A stretch of 64,000 bases of DNA from Pseudohalioglobus lutimaris (GTDB lineage Bacteria; Pseudomonadota; Gammaproteobacteria; Pseudomonadales; Halieaceae): NCBI RefSeq assembly GCF_002866825.1, contig NZ_PKUS01000003.1, positions 124,001-188,000 of the forward strand, read 5' to 3'. Positions within the stretch are counted from its first letter, which is position 1. Every line of letters begins with the position of its first letter. Below, one piece after another: positions 54,064 through 62,855 of the stretch. The translations under genes were made by a program, and so were the position numbers. The notes under the pieces are model-generated. The model was not told the origin of the DNA and searched no databases. It worked only from the letters and a program-made list of their open reading frames with translations.

Positions 54064-54687
54064 CTAGGTTCCCTCTGAGTTTTGGATTGCCAGGAATTCA
54101 TCCTTTTTCATAGTCCACCAAAAACTGTCAGCACCAAAATCTTGTGTGTAAAGCTGCTCCGCTAGCTTAAAGTAACGCATCGCAGGCTCCTGTTCACCCT
54201 TCCAGGCATATACATTGGCTAGCCCCGCGTAAACAAACCTATTCCTGCTCTCTGGCCAATCAGGAAGGTTACTCACCACTTTGAGCGATTGCAGGTAAAG
54301 CCGTTCTGCTTCATCCAGTCTATGCTGCAACTCATATGTACGAGCGAGGTTTACGGTGACCGTGAAAAAGTCGGATTCGCTGATCGTCTCCTGCGACCTC
54401 AATAGATCAATAGATTCCAGCAGCAGCACCTCTGCCTCATCAGGTCGGTTGAGCAGGTTTAGAGCGGATGCTTGATTTGATAACTGCACGGCCAGCTCAT
54501 CACTTGATACTGAGTCATGCAAGCGCATTTGTGCAACGGCTTCGCCGTGGTGTTGCTCTGCGCTTGCGAAATCGCCCTGGTTTTGGCTGGTGGCCGCTTT
54601 CCAGATCGTGTCGTGATAGTCGACCGAGCTACAGGCAGAAGCCAGAAGCGTGAAGGAAACAATTAACGTGGATAGCGAGAACTTCAT
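54064..54687 (-). CDS. TPR-repeat lipoprotein
   Basis: 207 residues with a lipoprotein signal (MKFSLSTLIVSFTLLASAC, Cys19). Three or four tetratricopeptide-like units cover the mature part (GDFASAEQHHGEAVAQM, NRPDEAEVLLLESIDLL, HRLDEAERLYLQSLKVV, GEQEPAMRYFKLAEQLY). Such proteins act as periplasmic or outer-membrane scaffolds. The partner is unknown. Confidence 0.82.
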   Translation of the reverse strand: MKFSLSTLIVSFTLLASACSSVDYHDTIWKAATSQNQGDFASAEQHHGEAVAQMRLHDSVSSDELAVQLSNQASALNLLNRPDEAEVLLLESIDLLRSQETISESDFFTVTVNLARTYELQHRLDEAERLYLQSLKVVSNLPDWPESRNRFVYAGLANVYAWKGEQEPAMRYFKLAEQLYTQDFGADSFWWTMKKDEFLAIQNSEGT

Positions 54688-54759
54688 ACTACGTGCTTAT
54701 AAAACGAGATAGGGACTAAAGGAATAGATTAAGCCATTCTGGGTCACTACGGACAAGCC

Positions 54760-55560
54760 CTAGGTTACCACCAGCACATCCGCTTCCGTGTGGTCGAGTA
54801 TCTTCTCTGCTGTATTACCGACGACGCGGCCCTTGATCCCACTGCGCCCGACCGTGCCGATGATAATCAGGTCCACCTCTATCTCATCGGCAAGTGCACT
54901 GATAACCGGCGCCGCAGACCCCTTGATCACATGCACATGCTCCGTAGGGGCGCCGCAGATCCCGGCAAGTTCCTGCACCTCTGGCGGACGATTACTGTTG
55001 TTATAAGCGGTCACGAAGTGCGCGTCAGAGCCGTAGGCATCGGTAAAGTTCTGCGCGAAGCTGATGATCTGGTTAGTGAGCTTGATATGGGCATTGTCCG
55101 TGGAACCCGTGTTGACCGCCGCCAGCACACGACGATGACCCCAGTCGCGCCTGTCCTTGACCAGCAGCACCGGGCAGGATGCAAGGCGCAGCAGAGTAAA
55201 GTCTGAAGTAGGCCTCATTTCGCGCTGCACGTCCCGGTGCTCGAAAGAATTCTTGAATATCATCGATGCACTGCATCGCGCCGCAGCGCGCACCGCCGAC
55301 TGGCTCCAGTTCGCGCCCTGCTCCAGTTCGTCCACAGCCTCCACGCCCGCGTCCTGGCACCGTAACAGGAATGCGTCCAGCAGTTCCCTGGCCTTGAGCT
55401 CCAGGGCTGAAGCTTCGCCACTGTCCCTGGAAGGTCCAGGCGCGCAGGCATAAAGGTGAAGGCGCGTGCCCGTCATCTTGGCAGACAGCAGCGCTCTTTC
55501 GAAGGCTGGCTGCTCGTCTGTGGTGGGGTCCACGATGACAAAAATCTTGTTCAATACCAT
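54760..55560 (-). CDS. Tandem universal stress protein
   Basis: 266 residues from the ATG at 55,560. Two Usp units: the first is degenerate (KIFVIVDPTTDEQPAFERALLSAKMTG...); the second has the nucleotide-binding motif GTVGRSGIKGRVVGNTAEKILDHTEADVLVV (G-x2-G-x9-GNTAE). It resembles UspE-type tandem proteins but is shorter. It probably binds ATP and supports stress survival. Regulation is not visible. Confidence 0.85.
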   Translation of the reverse strand: MVLNKIFVIVDPTTDEQPAFERALLSAKMTGTRLHLYACAPGPSRDSGEASALELKARELLDAFLLRCQDAGVEAVDELEQGANWSQSAVRAAARCSASMIFKNSFEHRDVQREMRPTSDFTLLRLASCPVLLVKDRRDWGHRRVLAAVNTGSTDNAHIKLTNQIISFAQNFTDAYGSDAHFVTAYNNSNRPPEVQELAGICGAPTEHVHVIKGSAAPVISALADEIEVDLIIIGTVGRSGIKGRVVGNTAEKILDHTEADVLVVT

Positions 55561-55709
55561 GGTGTTATTTCCGCTTGATGGCGATGTTATTGGGTGGTTA
55601 AGCATGGCGGCACTTGTACATCAGCGACTTGATGCGCGTCAAGTTTTCGTCGCTCGATTGACGTGTCACAGGGGAAAAAGCTGGTGACCCGCTAGCGCAC
55701 CCCCCCCAG

Positions 55710-56348
55710 TCAGTCCTGCTGATCCAGTGCGGCGACGGCGAACTCCAGTGCGGAGAGCGCATCGACCCTGACGCTGTAGGCTTCGAGGAACAGCTTACCA
55801 ACTACTATGCCCTGCGCGTCCACAACAATGCTGCCTGGATAGGGAATGCCGTAGGCGTCATCGCCGGGGTCATAGGACTTGTTGAGGATGCCCAGTGTCT
55901 TGAAGCTCAGCGTGTCGACATCGTGAAGAATGGGATACTCAATGCCCCATTTCTCTGCAAAGGCCTGTTGTAGCGCCGGGTCATCGTAGGTCATCGCGAC
56001 GATCCCGATACCTGCGGCGTCATAGGCGGCCTTGTGCTCCTGCAGTTGAATCATTTGCTTCATACAATAGGGGCACCAGTCTGCCGATCGTGTGGCCACG
56101 AATACCGTGCCCCTGGGGCCCGCAAACGCATCCAGGCGACGCACCGGCTCACCCTGCCAGGTGGCGTTAACACCGGGAAAGGACGAGCCAATCGCAGGCC
56201 CCGGGTTAAACGCATCATTGTCGATGGCGACAAACATGTCCGCAGTCAGCGCCGCATAGGCGACCTCTTTCACCGGCGACCGGAACAGGTAGAGCAGTAG
56301 CGCGACGACTGCCGCCAGCACCAGGACAATTAGCAGGGTTTTCTTCAT
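55710..56348 (-). CDS. Membrane-anchored thioredoxin-fold protein (AhpC/TSA family)
   Basis: 212 residues from the ATG at 56,348. An N-terminal membrane anchor (LLIVLVLAAVVALLLYLF) precedes a periplasmic AhpC/TSA-type domain with the redox motif WCPYC (TRSADWCPYCMKQMIQL). YPGSIVVDAQGIVVGKLFLE holds the cis-Pro strand. Probably a peroxiredoxin- or thiol-disulphide-reductase-like protein. The C-x-x-C favours thiol exchange over peroxidase activity. Confidence 0.82.
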   Translation of the reverse strand: MKKTLLIVLVLAAVVALLLYLFRSPVKEVAYAALTADMFVAIDNDAFNPGPAIGSSFPGVNATWQGEPVRRLDAFAGPRGTVFVATRSADWCPYCMKQMIQLQEHKAAYDAAGIGIVAMTYDDPALQQAFAEKWGIEYPILHDVDTLSFKTLGILNKSYDPGDDAYGIPYPGSIVVDAQGIVVGKLFLEAYSVRVDALSALEFAVAALDQQD

Positions 56349-56649
56349 TGTTATTTGCCTCAATCAGGTTATTCAGCGATGCACCGTCCGGAATTATCAA
56401 CATGGCCGGGGCTGCACAGGTACAGCCGCAGCTGGCGCATTGCGACAGGCTGGGCATCGCGGGGGCCGTCGAGTAGCAATTCGGCGGCGTCACATTGTAC
56501 AAAAATCCAGCAACTTGCGCCGTCTGCCCCGCCGAGCCGCTAAATGAAGCCGCGAGGCCGCATATCGCCTTGAATCCTTGCTGGCAAACAGGATAATACG
56601 CTGTCGGCCGCCTGGCGTGGTCAATTTCTGCAAGATCTATAAACACTAC
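56349..56649. other. Divergent promoter space upstream of the DUF3348 operon
   Basis: 301 bp between the thioredoxin-fold gene (minus) and DUF3348 (plus) should hold both promoters. A minus-strand frame with several cysteines crosses it but runs out of frame into the thioredoxin-fold gene, so I do not call it a gene. TTGTACAAAAATCC near 56,495 is the most AT-rich part. No palindrome stood out. Confidence 0.45.
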
Positions 56650-57396
56650 ATGACGCAAGCCCTACCCCAAGTTGCCCTGGGTCGTTCGCGCCTTGTCCGC
56701 TTTCTCACGGACATCTCGCGCAGCGAAACGCAGGTCTCTCACCGGCAATTTACCGAACGCCTGGGAGAACTGATCGATTTTTCCGACTCCATAACACTGT
56801 CGGATGCTCACGCGCGTGACCTGGTGGTCGAATGTGAGGATGTTGCCAGCTTCAGCGCCGGCGTCACTGAAGAGTTCCTGCGCGCGCGCAGTCGTCTGGT
56901 ACAGGCCGCGATGCGCAGCTTTTTTCCCAGTACAGGGCCCAGCCGCATCCGCTGGCCTGCAGAGGAATCAACGCCTCCCGCTACGCCGACCGATGCCGCG
57001 CGCCCCTACCTCAAGTTTTACCAGCAGCAACAGGTGGATGTGGACAGCAAGATACGGGGACTACACCTGCGCACCCGACAAACCGTGGCGGCATTGTCAG
57101 CAAAGCTGGCACGCATCTGCGCCATCGACGAGGCGCTGGGCGATGCGCTGGCGCTGCATTCACGCGGCTATCTGGGCGCAGTACCCGGGCTTCTGGGTCA
57201 GCGCCTTGGATACCTCTACGCTCAGTACCAGAAAACTGTCAACGAGGGGGCCGACGCAGACGCAGCATGGCGGGACACCCGGGAGCAGTATCGCCGCGAA
57301 GCCCAGGGGCTGCTGCTGGCTGAGATAGAAGCCCGCCTGTTACCGGCACTTGGACTGATCGAAGCACTTAACGAAGAGATACCGAATGAAGACTAA
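56650..57396 (+). CDS. DUF3348 protein, first gene of a MotAB-like operon
   Basis: 248 residues from the ATG at 56,650. SRLVRFLTDISRSETQVSHRQFTERLGELIDFSDSITLSDAH at the N-terminus is typical of DUF3348, and YLKFYQQQQVDVDSKIRGLHLRTRQTVAALSAKLARICAIDEAL marks the conserved second half. It is helical, cytoplasmic and has no catalytic motif. It overlaps the DUF802 gene by 11 bp. The set DUF3348-DUF802-OmpA-DUF2894 recurs together in beta- and gammaproteobacteria. Its function is not known. Confidence 0.88.
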   Translation: MTQALPQVALGRSRLVRFLTDISRSETQVSHRQFTERLGELIDFSDSITLSDAHARDLVVECEDVASFSAGVTEEFLRARSRLVQAAMRSFFPSTGPSRIRWPAEESTPPATPTDAARPYLKFYQQQQVDVDSKIRGLHLRTRQTVAALSAKLARICAIDEALGDALALHSRGYLGAVPGLLGQRLGYLYAQYQKTVNEGADADAAWRDTREQYRREAQGLLLAEIEARLLPALGLIEALNEEIPNED

Positions 57397-59620
57397 GCTA
57401 TTGTTCATCGTCGCCGCCCTGCTCGGTGCAGCTGCCATCATCTGGATGGGGGCGGGCTTCGTCGGTGCCAACCCCCTGGCATTGCTGGTCACTGCCCTGA
57501 TTGGCTTTGTCTACGCGCTGGGCCTGGTGGAACTGGTGCAGTTTCGCCAGGCCACCGCCAACCTGGCCGGCGCCCTTGGAGATGTCCACGAAGGTGAAAG
57601 CTTTTCCCTCCCTTCCTGGCTGGGCCAACTTCACGCGTCGCTGCAAAACGCGGTGGCACAGCGTATAGAGGGCGAGAAGGTTGGATTACCGGCGCCAGTA
57701 TTTGCGCCCTACCTGGTAGGCCTGCTGGTTATGCTTGGCCTTCTGGGTACCTTTGTCGGCATGGTAGACACACTGCAGGGCGCCGTCGGCGCGCTGCAGG
57801 GCAGCACCGAACTGGAAGCAATCCGCAACGGTCTTGCAGCACCGATAGAAGGCCTGGGGCTGGCTTTCGGCACCTCCGTGGCCGGCGTTGCCGCCTCCGC
57901 CATGCTTGGGCTGAACGCGACGCTAAGCCGCCGCGAGCGCATTCTGGTTACTCGCGAACTGGACCGCTTGACCAGCGGTCCGCTGCGCTGCTACTCATTG
58001 CACTACAATCGCCAGCAGACGTTTCAGGCCCTGCAGGCGCAAGCGCACGCGCTGCCTGATGTAGCGGAAAAGCTCACCGTCATGGCGGGCGAGCTCGAGC
58101 GCATGGGCCAGCAGCTGACGGAGCAGTTGACGACAAACCAGCAGCAGTTCCATCAGGCAGCGGAACAGCAGTACCGCGACCTGGCGCAGTCCGTTGACCA
58201 ATCACTGCGTGACAGCCTTGCAGCCAGCGGCAGGCTGGCAGGCGAGAGCATCGCCCCGGTGGTGACGGATGCCATGAAGCAGCTGTCCGCCGTCTCGGCG
58301 GAGACACATGAAAAAATACTGACCTCGACCGAGACGATGCAGCGAGAGCGGGCAGATAAGGAATCAGATTGGCTGGCCCAGCAGGGCCAGCGCATGGAGG
58401 CTTTGACTGCTGCTCTGCGTGAGGACCTGACGCAGATGAGCGGTGCACTGCGCAGCGAACTGGGCGGCCTGCGCAAGGAGGAAAACGACAGTCGGCTGGA
58501 AACCGCCCGGCGCCTCGCAGGTATACAGAGCGCAACCGCAGAAGGTATCAACGCGCTCAACAGCAACGCCGCAGCGGCCCTTGGCGAGATTCAAACCACG
58601 ACGGCTGCGCAGCTGGCAGCGCTGCAGACTGGCACCGGGGAGCAGATGAGCAAGCTGTATGGAGACACCAGCGGCTCGCTGGCCGCCATTCGACAAGACA
58701 CAGAGGCGCAGCTGGCAGACCTGCGCAGCAACACCGCGCAGATGCTGGCGCAGAGCCATACGGATACCGCAAGAACACTGGAGGAACTGCAAGCCAGCGC
58801 AAGCCGGCACTTCGACACACTGCAAGACAGCACGGGTAGCCACCTGGAAAGCCTGCAAGCCTCCTCTGCCCAGGGCTTGCAAGAGCTGCATAGCGCCGCC
58901 ACGGCGTCGCTGGAACAGCTGAACGCTTCGGTAACCGAGAGTATTGCGCAGCTGGAAACCAACACAAGCGAGCAGCTGAGCAAGCTGCAAGCCACGGCAG
59001 CCGAGCAACTGGCAGGACTTGGTCGCGAGTTACAGGAACCGATGAAAGAGCTGATCCATACCGCATCTGAGACGCCAAAAGCAGCCGCCGAGGTGATCGG
59101 TAAACTGCGAGAGCAGGTCTCCGGCAACCTGGAACGTGACAACCATATGCTGGAGGAGCGGCAGAAAATTCTCGAGGAGCTGGGCTCGCTTTCCACCGCC
59201 ATGCAGCAGTCCACGGCACAACAGCATGCGGCCATCGAAAGCCTTGTCGCCGATACCGGTGCCACACTCAAGGATGTGAGCAAGCACTTTCAGCAGCAGC
59301 TCACGGCGGAAGCCGGCAAACTCTCGGAGATCACCGCAAACGCTGCCGGCAGCGCCGCGGATATAGCCAGCCTGGGCGACTCCTTCAGCCTCGCCGTCCA
59401 GCTGTTCAGCGATTCCAACACACAGCTGGTGGAGAACCTGTGCCGTATCGAGGAGTCGATGGAGAAATCCAGCGAGCGTTCCGACGAGCAGATGAGCTAC
59501 TACGTAGCCCAGGCCAGGGAGATTATTGACCAGAGCATGCTCTCCCAGCGCGAAATTATCGAGGAACTGCGGCGCCTTGGGCAGACCGGGGACCTGTTCG
59601 CCGCTGAGGCCACCAGCTGA
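57386..59620 (+). CDS. DUF802 protein: MotA/ExbB-like channel with long coiled tail
   Basis: 744 residues. Four membrane helices (about 3-25, 30-50, 107-127, 154-176). The latter two carry the MotA/TolQ/ExbB signature: PYLVGLLVMLGLLGTFVGMVD and GLGLAFGTSVAGVAASAMLGL. The remaining roughly 565 residues are a cytoplasmic coiled tail built from Gln/Leu/Thr-rich repeats (QLAALQTGTGEQMSKLYGDT, HLESLQASSAQGLQELHS...). This is the architecture of ZorA of the Zorya defence system. The next gene encodes the matching MotB-like partner. It is probably a proton-driven stator; what it drives is unknown. Confidence 0.85.
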   Translation: MKTKLLFIVAALLGAAAIIWMGAGFVGANPLALLVTALIGFVYALGLVELVQFRQATANLAGALGDVHEGESFSLPSWLGQLHASLQNAVAQRIEGEKVGLPAPVFAPYLVGLLVMLGLLGTFVGMVDTLQGAVGALQGSTELEAIRNGLAAPIEGLGLAFGTSVAGVAASAMLGLNATLSRRERILVTRELDRLTSGPLRCYSLHYNRQQTFQALQAQAHALPDVAEKLTVMAGELERMGQQLTEQLTTNQQQFHQAAEQQYRDLAQSVDQSLRDSLAASGRLAGESIAPVVTDAMKQLSAVSAETHEKILTSTETMQRERADKESDWLAQQGQRMEALTAALREDLTQMSGALRSELGGLRKEENDSRLETARRLAGIQSATAEGINALNSNAAAALGEIQTTTAAQLAALQTGTGEQMSKLYGDTSGSLAAIRQDTEAQLADLRSNTAQMLAQSHTDTARTLEELQASASRHFDTLQDSTGSHLESLQASSAQGLQELHSAATASLEQLNASVTESIAQLETNTSEQLSKLQATAAEQLAGLGRELQEPMKELIHTASETPKAAAEVIGKLREQVSGNLERDNHMLEERQKILEELGSLSTAMQQSTAQQHAAIESLVADTGATLKDVSKHFQQQLTAEAGKLSEITANAAGSAADIASLGDSFSLAVQLFSDSNTQLVENLCRIEESMEKSSERSDEQMSYYVAQAREIIDQSMLSQREIIEELRRLGQTGDLFAAEATS

Positions 59621-60258
59621 TGAATGAGTTACAACCGGGGTTGGAAGACCACACGCCAGTCTGGGCAATCTTCGGCGACCTGATGTCTGCACTGGTGGGC
59701 GTGTTTGTACTGATCCTGGTGTGGGTACTGGGTTACCAGGTGGAGCTCACCCAGTCGCTGCAACAGGAAGTGGTGCGCCGCGAGGCCGAGCAGGAACGCC
59801 GTATGGTACTGGAAGAAGCGCTGGCAACGCCCCTCGCCAGCGGTCGCATCACCCTGCGGGATGGACGCATTGGCATCAGTGGAAGCGTACTCTTCGCGCT
59901 CAATTCAGATGAACTGCAACCCGGTGGCCGCGATCTGCTCAACTCGCTGGTTTCGCCACTGAAGCTTTACCTCGGCGAGCAGAACGAGTTACTCATGGTC
60001 AGTGGGTTCACTGACGACCTGCCCATACAGCAAGGCAACCTGAGTTACAGCGACAACTGGGAGCTCTCCGCCCAACGCGCGCTCACGGTCACCCGCGCGC
60101 TGATCGAGGAAGGCATGCCGCCTTCCCTGGTGTTCGCCGCTGCCTTCGGCTCCCAACAGCCGGTGGTTGCAAACTCCGACGACAGCAGCCGCTCTCAAAA
60201 CCGCCGTGTAGAAATGGCTCCTGTACCCAGGGCTGCGGCTGAGCAGGTACCAGAGTGA
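59620..60258 (+). CDS. MotB/OmpA-like protein, partner of the DUF802 channel
   Basis: 212 residues. A single N-terminal membrane helix (WAIFGDLMSALVGVFVLILVWVLG) carries Asp20 at the position of the proton-binding Asp of MotB/ZorB. A short coiled linker is followed by a complete OmpA-like peptidoglycan-binding domain (LFALNSDELQPGG..., VSGFTDDLPI, SDNWELSAQRA, RSQNRRVEM). The ATG overlaps the DUF802 stop (TGATGA). With DUF802 it should form a peptidoglycan-anchored ion-driven complex of MotAB/ZorAB type. Confidence 0.88.
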   Translation: MNELQPGLEDHTPVWAIFGDLMSALVGVFVLILVWVLGYQVELTQSLQQEVVRREAEQERRMVLEEALATPLASGRITLRDGRIGISGSVLFALNSDELQPGGRDLLNSLVSPLKLYLGEQNELLMVSGFTDDLPIQQGNLSYSDNWELSAQRALTVTRALIEEGMPPSLVFAAAFGSQQPVVANSDDSSRSQNRRVEMAPVPRAAAEQVPE

Positions 60259-60872
60259 CTGCACCAGGCGACGAGTTCACGGCGCTAAAGACCACAGCGG
60301 GTGACAGAGATCCCGTGCGCCTGCGTTACATAGAAAGCCTGTTGCAACGTGCGGATGCTCGCGGTGGCAGACTGGGCGAAATACTCAGGGCCAGAGCCAG
60401 TGAAGCCATGGACCAGTATCGCCAGCAGGCGGAAAAACCGGCTCCAGACCTCCGGGCGAAGCGAGACAACCTACCGCTGCGAGAACTCAATCGCCTGCTG
60501 GAATCACTGCGCGAGGAACAGGACGACCCACATGTAGCCCCGCTGGAGCAGGCCCTCCGCCAACAGGAATTCGAACTGGTTGATGCTATTGCCGGGCAGT
60601 CAGCGCCAGGGCACTCGCCACAGGCTCGCCACCAGGAGCTCAAGGCTGCACGCCGCTTTCACTCTGCCATGGTCAAGCTCAACGCTGACAAGGTGGTCAC
60701 CCAGGCACTGGAAGAGGTACCCGCTGAGGCGGGGCCATTGAACCCACAGCGTCTTGCCACACGCTCACTGGCGACCATGCGTGATCTTTCCCCCCACTAC
60801 CTGAGCCGCTTCGTGAGTTACGTTGACACCCTGTTCTGGCTGGAGCAGGCACAGAAGGTTCGCAAGCGCTGA
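60255..60872 (+). CDS. DUF2894 protein, last gene of the MotAB-like operon
   Basis: 205 residues. RLRYIESLLQRADARGGRLGEILRARASEAMDQYRQQ and LRELNRLLESLREEQ at the N-terminus and DLSPHYLSRFVSYVDTLFWLEQAQKVRKR at the end are typical of DUF2894. It is charged, helical and cytoplasmic. The ATG-type start overlaps the end of the OmpA-like gene by 4 bp (GTGACTGC, so the start codon is GTG). No activity is known. It may bind the cytoplasmic tail of the DUF802 protein. Confidence 0.87.
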   Translation: MTAPGDEFTALKTTAGDRDPVRLRYIESLLQRADARGGRLGEILRARASEAMDQYRQQAEKPAPDLRAKRDNLPLRELNRLLESLREEQDDPHVAPLEQALRQQEFELVDAIAGQSAPGHSPQARHQELKAARRFHSAMVKLNADKVVTQALEEVPAEAGPLNPQRLATRSLATMRDLSPHYLSRFVSYVDTLFWLEQAQKVRKR

Positions 60873-60942
60873 ACGCCGGCCCTGGTTTAAAAACACAAGT
60901 GGGGGGGTTACCATCCCCAACACTAAAACTGGAGAATTTCTC

Positions 60943-62676
60943 ATGCGCCTGATTGCCTGCATGCTTCTTACCTTCCTGGCTGTATTCGCGCAGGCGAACA
61001 CAGAGTCCATGCAACACATTGTCGACGACTACTGGCAATGGTATCTGCAGGAAAGCCCCGAGCGCCGAACCTATCGTGGTGAGCGCAGCGGCAATGACAA
61101 ATGGGATGATCGCAGCATGCAGTCCATCGAGCGACGCCACAACGAGCGCGGCGCGTTTCTCGCCCGCCTGGAGGCACTGGACCCTTCCGCACTGACGCCT
61201 GCAGACAGGCTCAACCACCGAATGCTCACTGCCACCCTCGAAAACGATCGCCAGGCCCACGAGCTGGGCCTGGACCTGATGACAATCAACATGCGCTCCG
61301 GGCCGCAACACACGTATCAAATCAGCGAAGTGACACCTTTCAATACTGCGCAGGATTATCAAATGTGGCTGGCGCGACTGCGCGCGCTGCCGACGTTGCT
61401 GGAACAGGAAACAGCCCTGCTCGCCGAAGGCATCAACAAGCAGCGGGTACAGTCGCAGGTCGTTATGCAGCGAGTACCGGCGCAGATCGACAAGATTAGT
61501 GAAGTAGCCGTGGAAGAAAGCCCTTTTTATGGTCCGTTCCAGGAGATGCCGGAGACCATTCCCGCGGCCGAGGCTGAGGCACTGCGAGCCAGCGCGAAAA
61601 ATGTTATCGCCAGAGAGGTTAACCCCGCCTATCGCCAGTTCCGCGAGTTTATCGCCGACACCTACCTGCCCAGGTGCCGGCAACAGCCCGGTGTCGGCGC
61701 CCTACCGGGCGGAAAGAAGATATACGAATTCCTGGCCCGGAGCTTTACCACAACCGACCTCACGCCCATACAGATCCATGAAACTGGCCTGACAGAGGTG
61801 GCACGTATTCTCAAGGAGATGGAGGCCGTGAAAGCGCAGGCCGGCTTCGAAGGAGATCTGCAAGCCTTCAACGACTTCCTGCGCAGTGACCCACAGTTTT
61901 ACTACGACACGCCCGAGGCGTTGTTTCAGGCGTATCTCGCCGTTTCCAAACGGCTGGACCCGGAACTGGTGAAGCTGTTCGGCAAGCTGCCGCGCATGCC
62001 CTACGGCCTGCGTCCCATCCCCGCGGCGTCAGCACCTGATACCACTACTGCCTATTATTCCCCACCGGCTGCAAACGGCACCCGTGCCGGCTACTACTAC
62101 GTCAATCTCTACCGCCCCGAAGTACGCCCGAAGTATGAAATGGAAGTACTCAGTGTGCACGAGGCGGTTCCCGGGCACCATCTGCAGATCGCCCTGGCCC
62201 AGGAGCTGGAAGGTCTTCCACAGTTTCGCACTGAGCAGCGAGTCACCGCTTTTACTGAAGGCTGGGGACTCTACTCCGAACGCCTGGGCTACGAGATGGG
62301 TCTTTACCAGGACCCCTACTCCCGCTATGGGCAACTGACCTACGACATGTGGCGGGCGGTGCGCCTGGTGGTAGACACCGGCATTCACTATTTCGGCTGG
62401 AGCAGGCAGCGTGCCATTGACTACTTCAAAGACAACGCAGCGAAAACCGAGACGGATATCATTAATGAAATTGATCGTTACATCGGCTGGCCGGGCCAGG
62501 CACTGGCCTACAAGATCGGCCAACTCAAAATGCTGGAACTGCGCGCGCAAGCAGAGCAGGCGCTGGGCGATCAATTTGATATTCGCAGCTTCCATGATGA
62601 ACTGCTGGGCGCAGGGGCGATCCCACTGGATGCGCTTGAGGAGCGCATGGGTGCCTGGGTGGCCAGCCAACAATAG
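60943..62676 (+). CDS. DUF885-family secreted metallopeptidase
   Basis: 577 residues from the ATG at 60,943, with GGAG 8 bases upstream. A signal peptide (MRLIACMLLTFLAVFAQA) precedes a long helical domain. The zinc-binding motif is in VLSVHEAVPGHHLQIAL, with a downstream glutamate in FTEGWGLYSERLGYEMG. DUF885 proteins are M-clan peptidases related to the M32/M3 fold and are often lipoproteins; here there is no lipobox, so it should be free in the periplasm. Substrates are unknown. Confidence 0.9.
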   Translation: MRLIACMLLTFLAVFAQANTESMQHIVDDYWQWYLQESPERRTYRGERSGNDKWDDRSMQSIERRHNERGAFLARLEALDPSALTPADRLNHRMLTATLENDRQAHELGLDLMTINMRSGPQHTYQISEVTPFNTAQDYQMWLARLRALPTLLEQETALLAEGINKQRVQSQVVMQRVPAQIDKISEVAVEESPFYGPFQEMPETIPAAEAEALRASAKNVIAREVNPAYRQFREFIADTYLPRCRQQPGVGALPGGKKIYEFLARSFTTTDLTPIQIHETGLTEVARILKEMEAVKAQAGFEGDLQAFNDFLRSDPQFYYDTPEALFQAYLAVSKRLDPELVKLFGKLPRMPYGLRPIPAASAPDTTTAYYSPPAANGTRAGYYYVNLYRPEVRPKYEMEVLSVHEAVPGHHLQIALAQELEGLPQFRTEQRVTAFTEGWGLYSERLGYEMGLYQDPYSRYGQLTYDMWRAVRLVVDTGIHYFGWSRQRAIDYFKDNAAKTETDIINEIDRYIGWPGQALAYKIGQLKMLELRAQAEQALGDQFDIRSFHDELLGAGAIPLDALEERMGAWVASQQ

Positions 62677-62855
62677 GCGCATACCGACCGGGCCGGCCGA
62701 AGTTCGCAGAAGGCAACTAGCCGCAGCAATCCATCGACTCATCGCAAAACCAGTGGTCCAGGGCCAAAAGGTGTTACTTTTGCAGTCTGGCGTTGTGGGC
62801 CGGGCCGCGCCATACGTCTAGACATACCGGGCAGCAAAAAAGGACACAATAATCG

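Noticed and set aside
56215-56658. Cysteine-containing minus-strand frame upstream of the thioredoxin-fold gene
   Set aside because: It continues out of frame into the thioredoxin-fold gene and has no credible start or signal. Likely chance.
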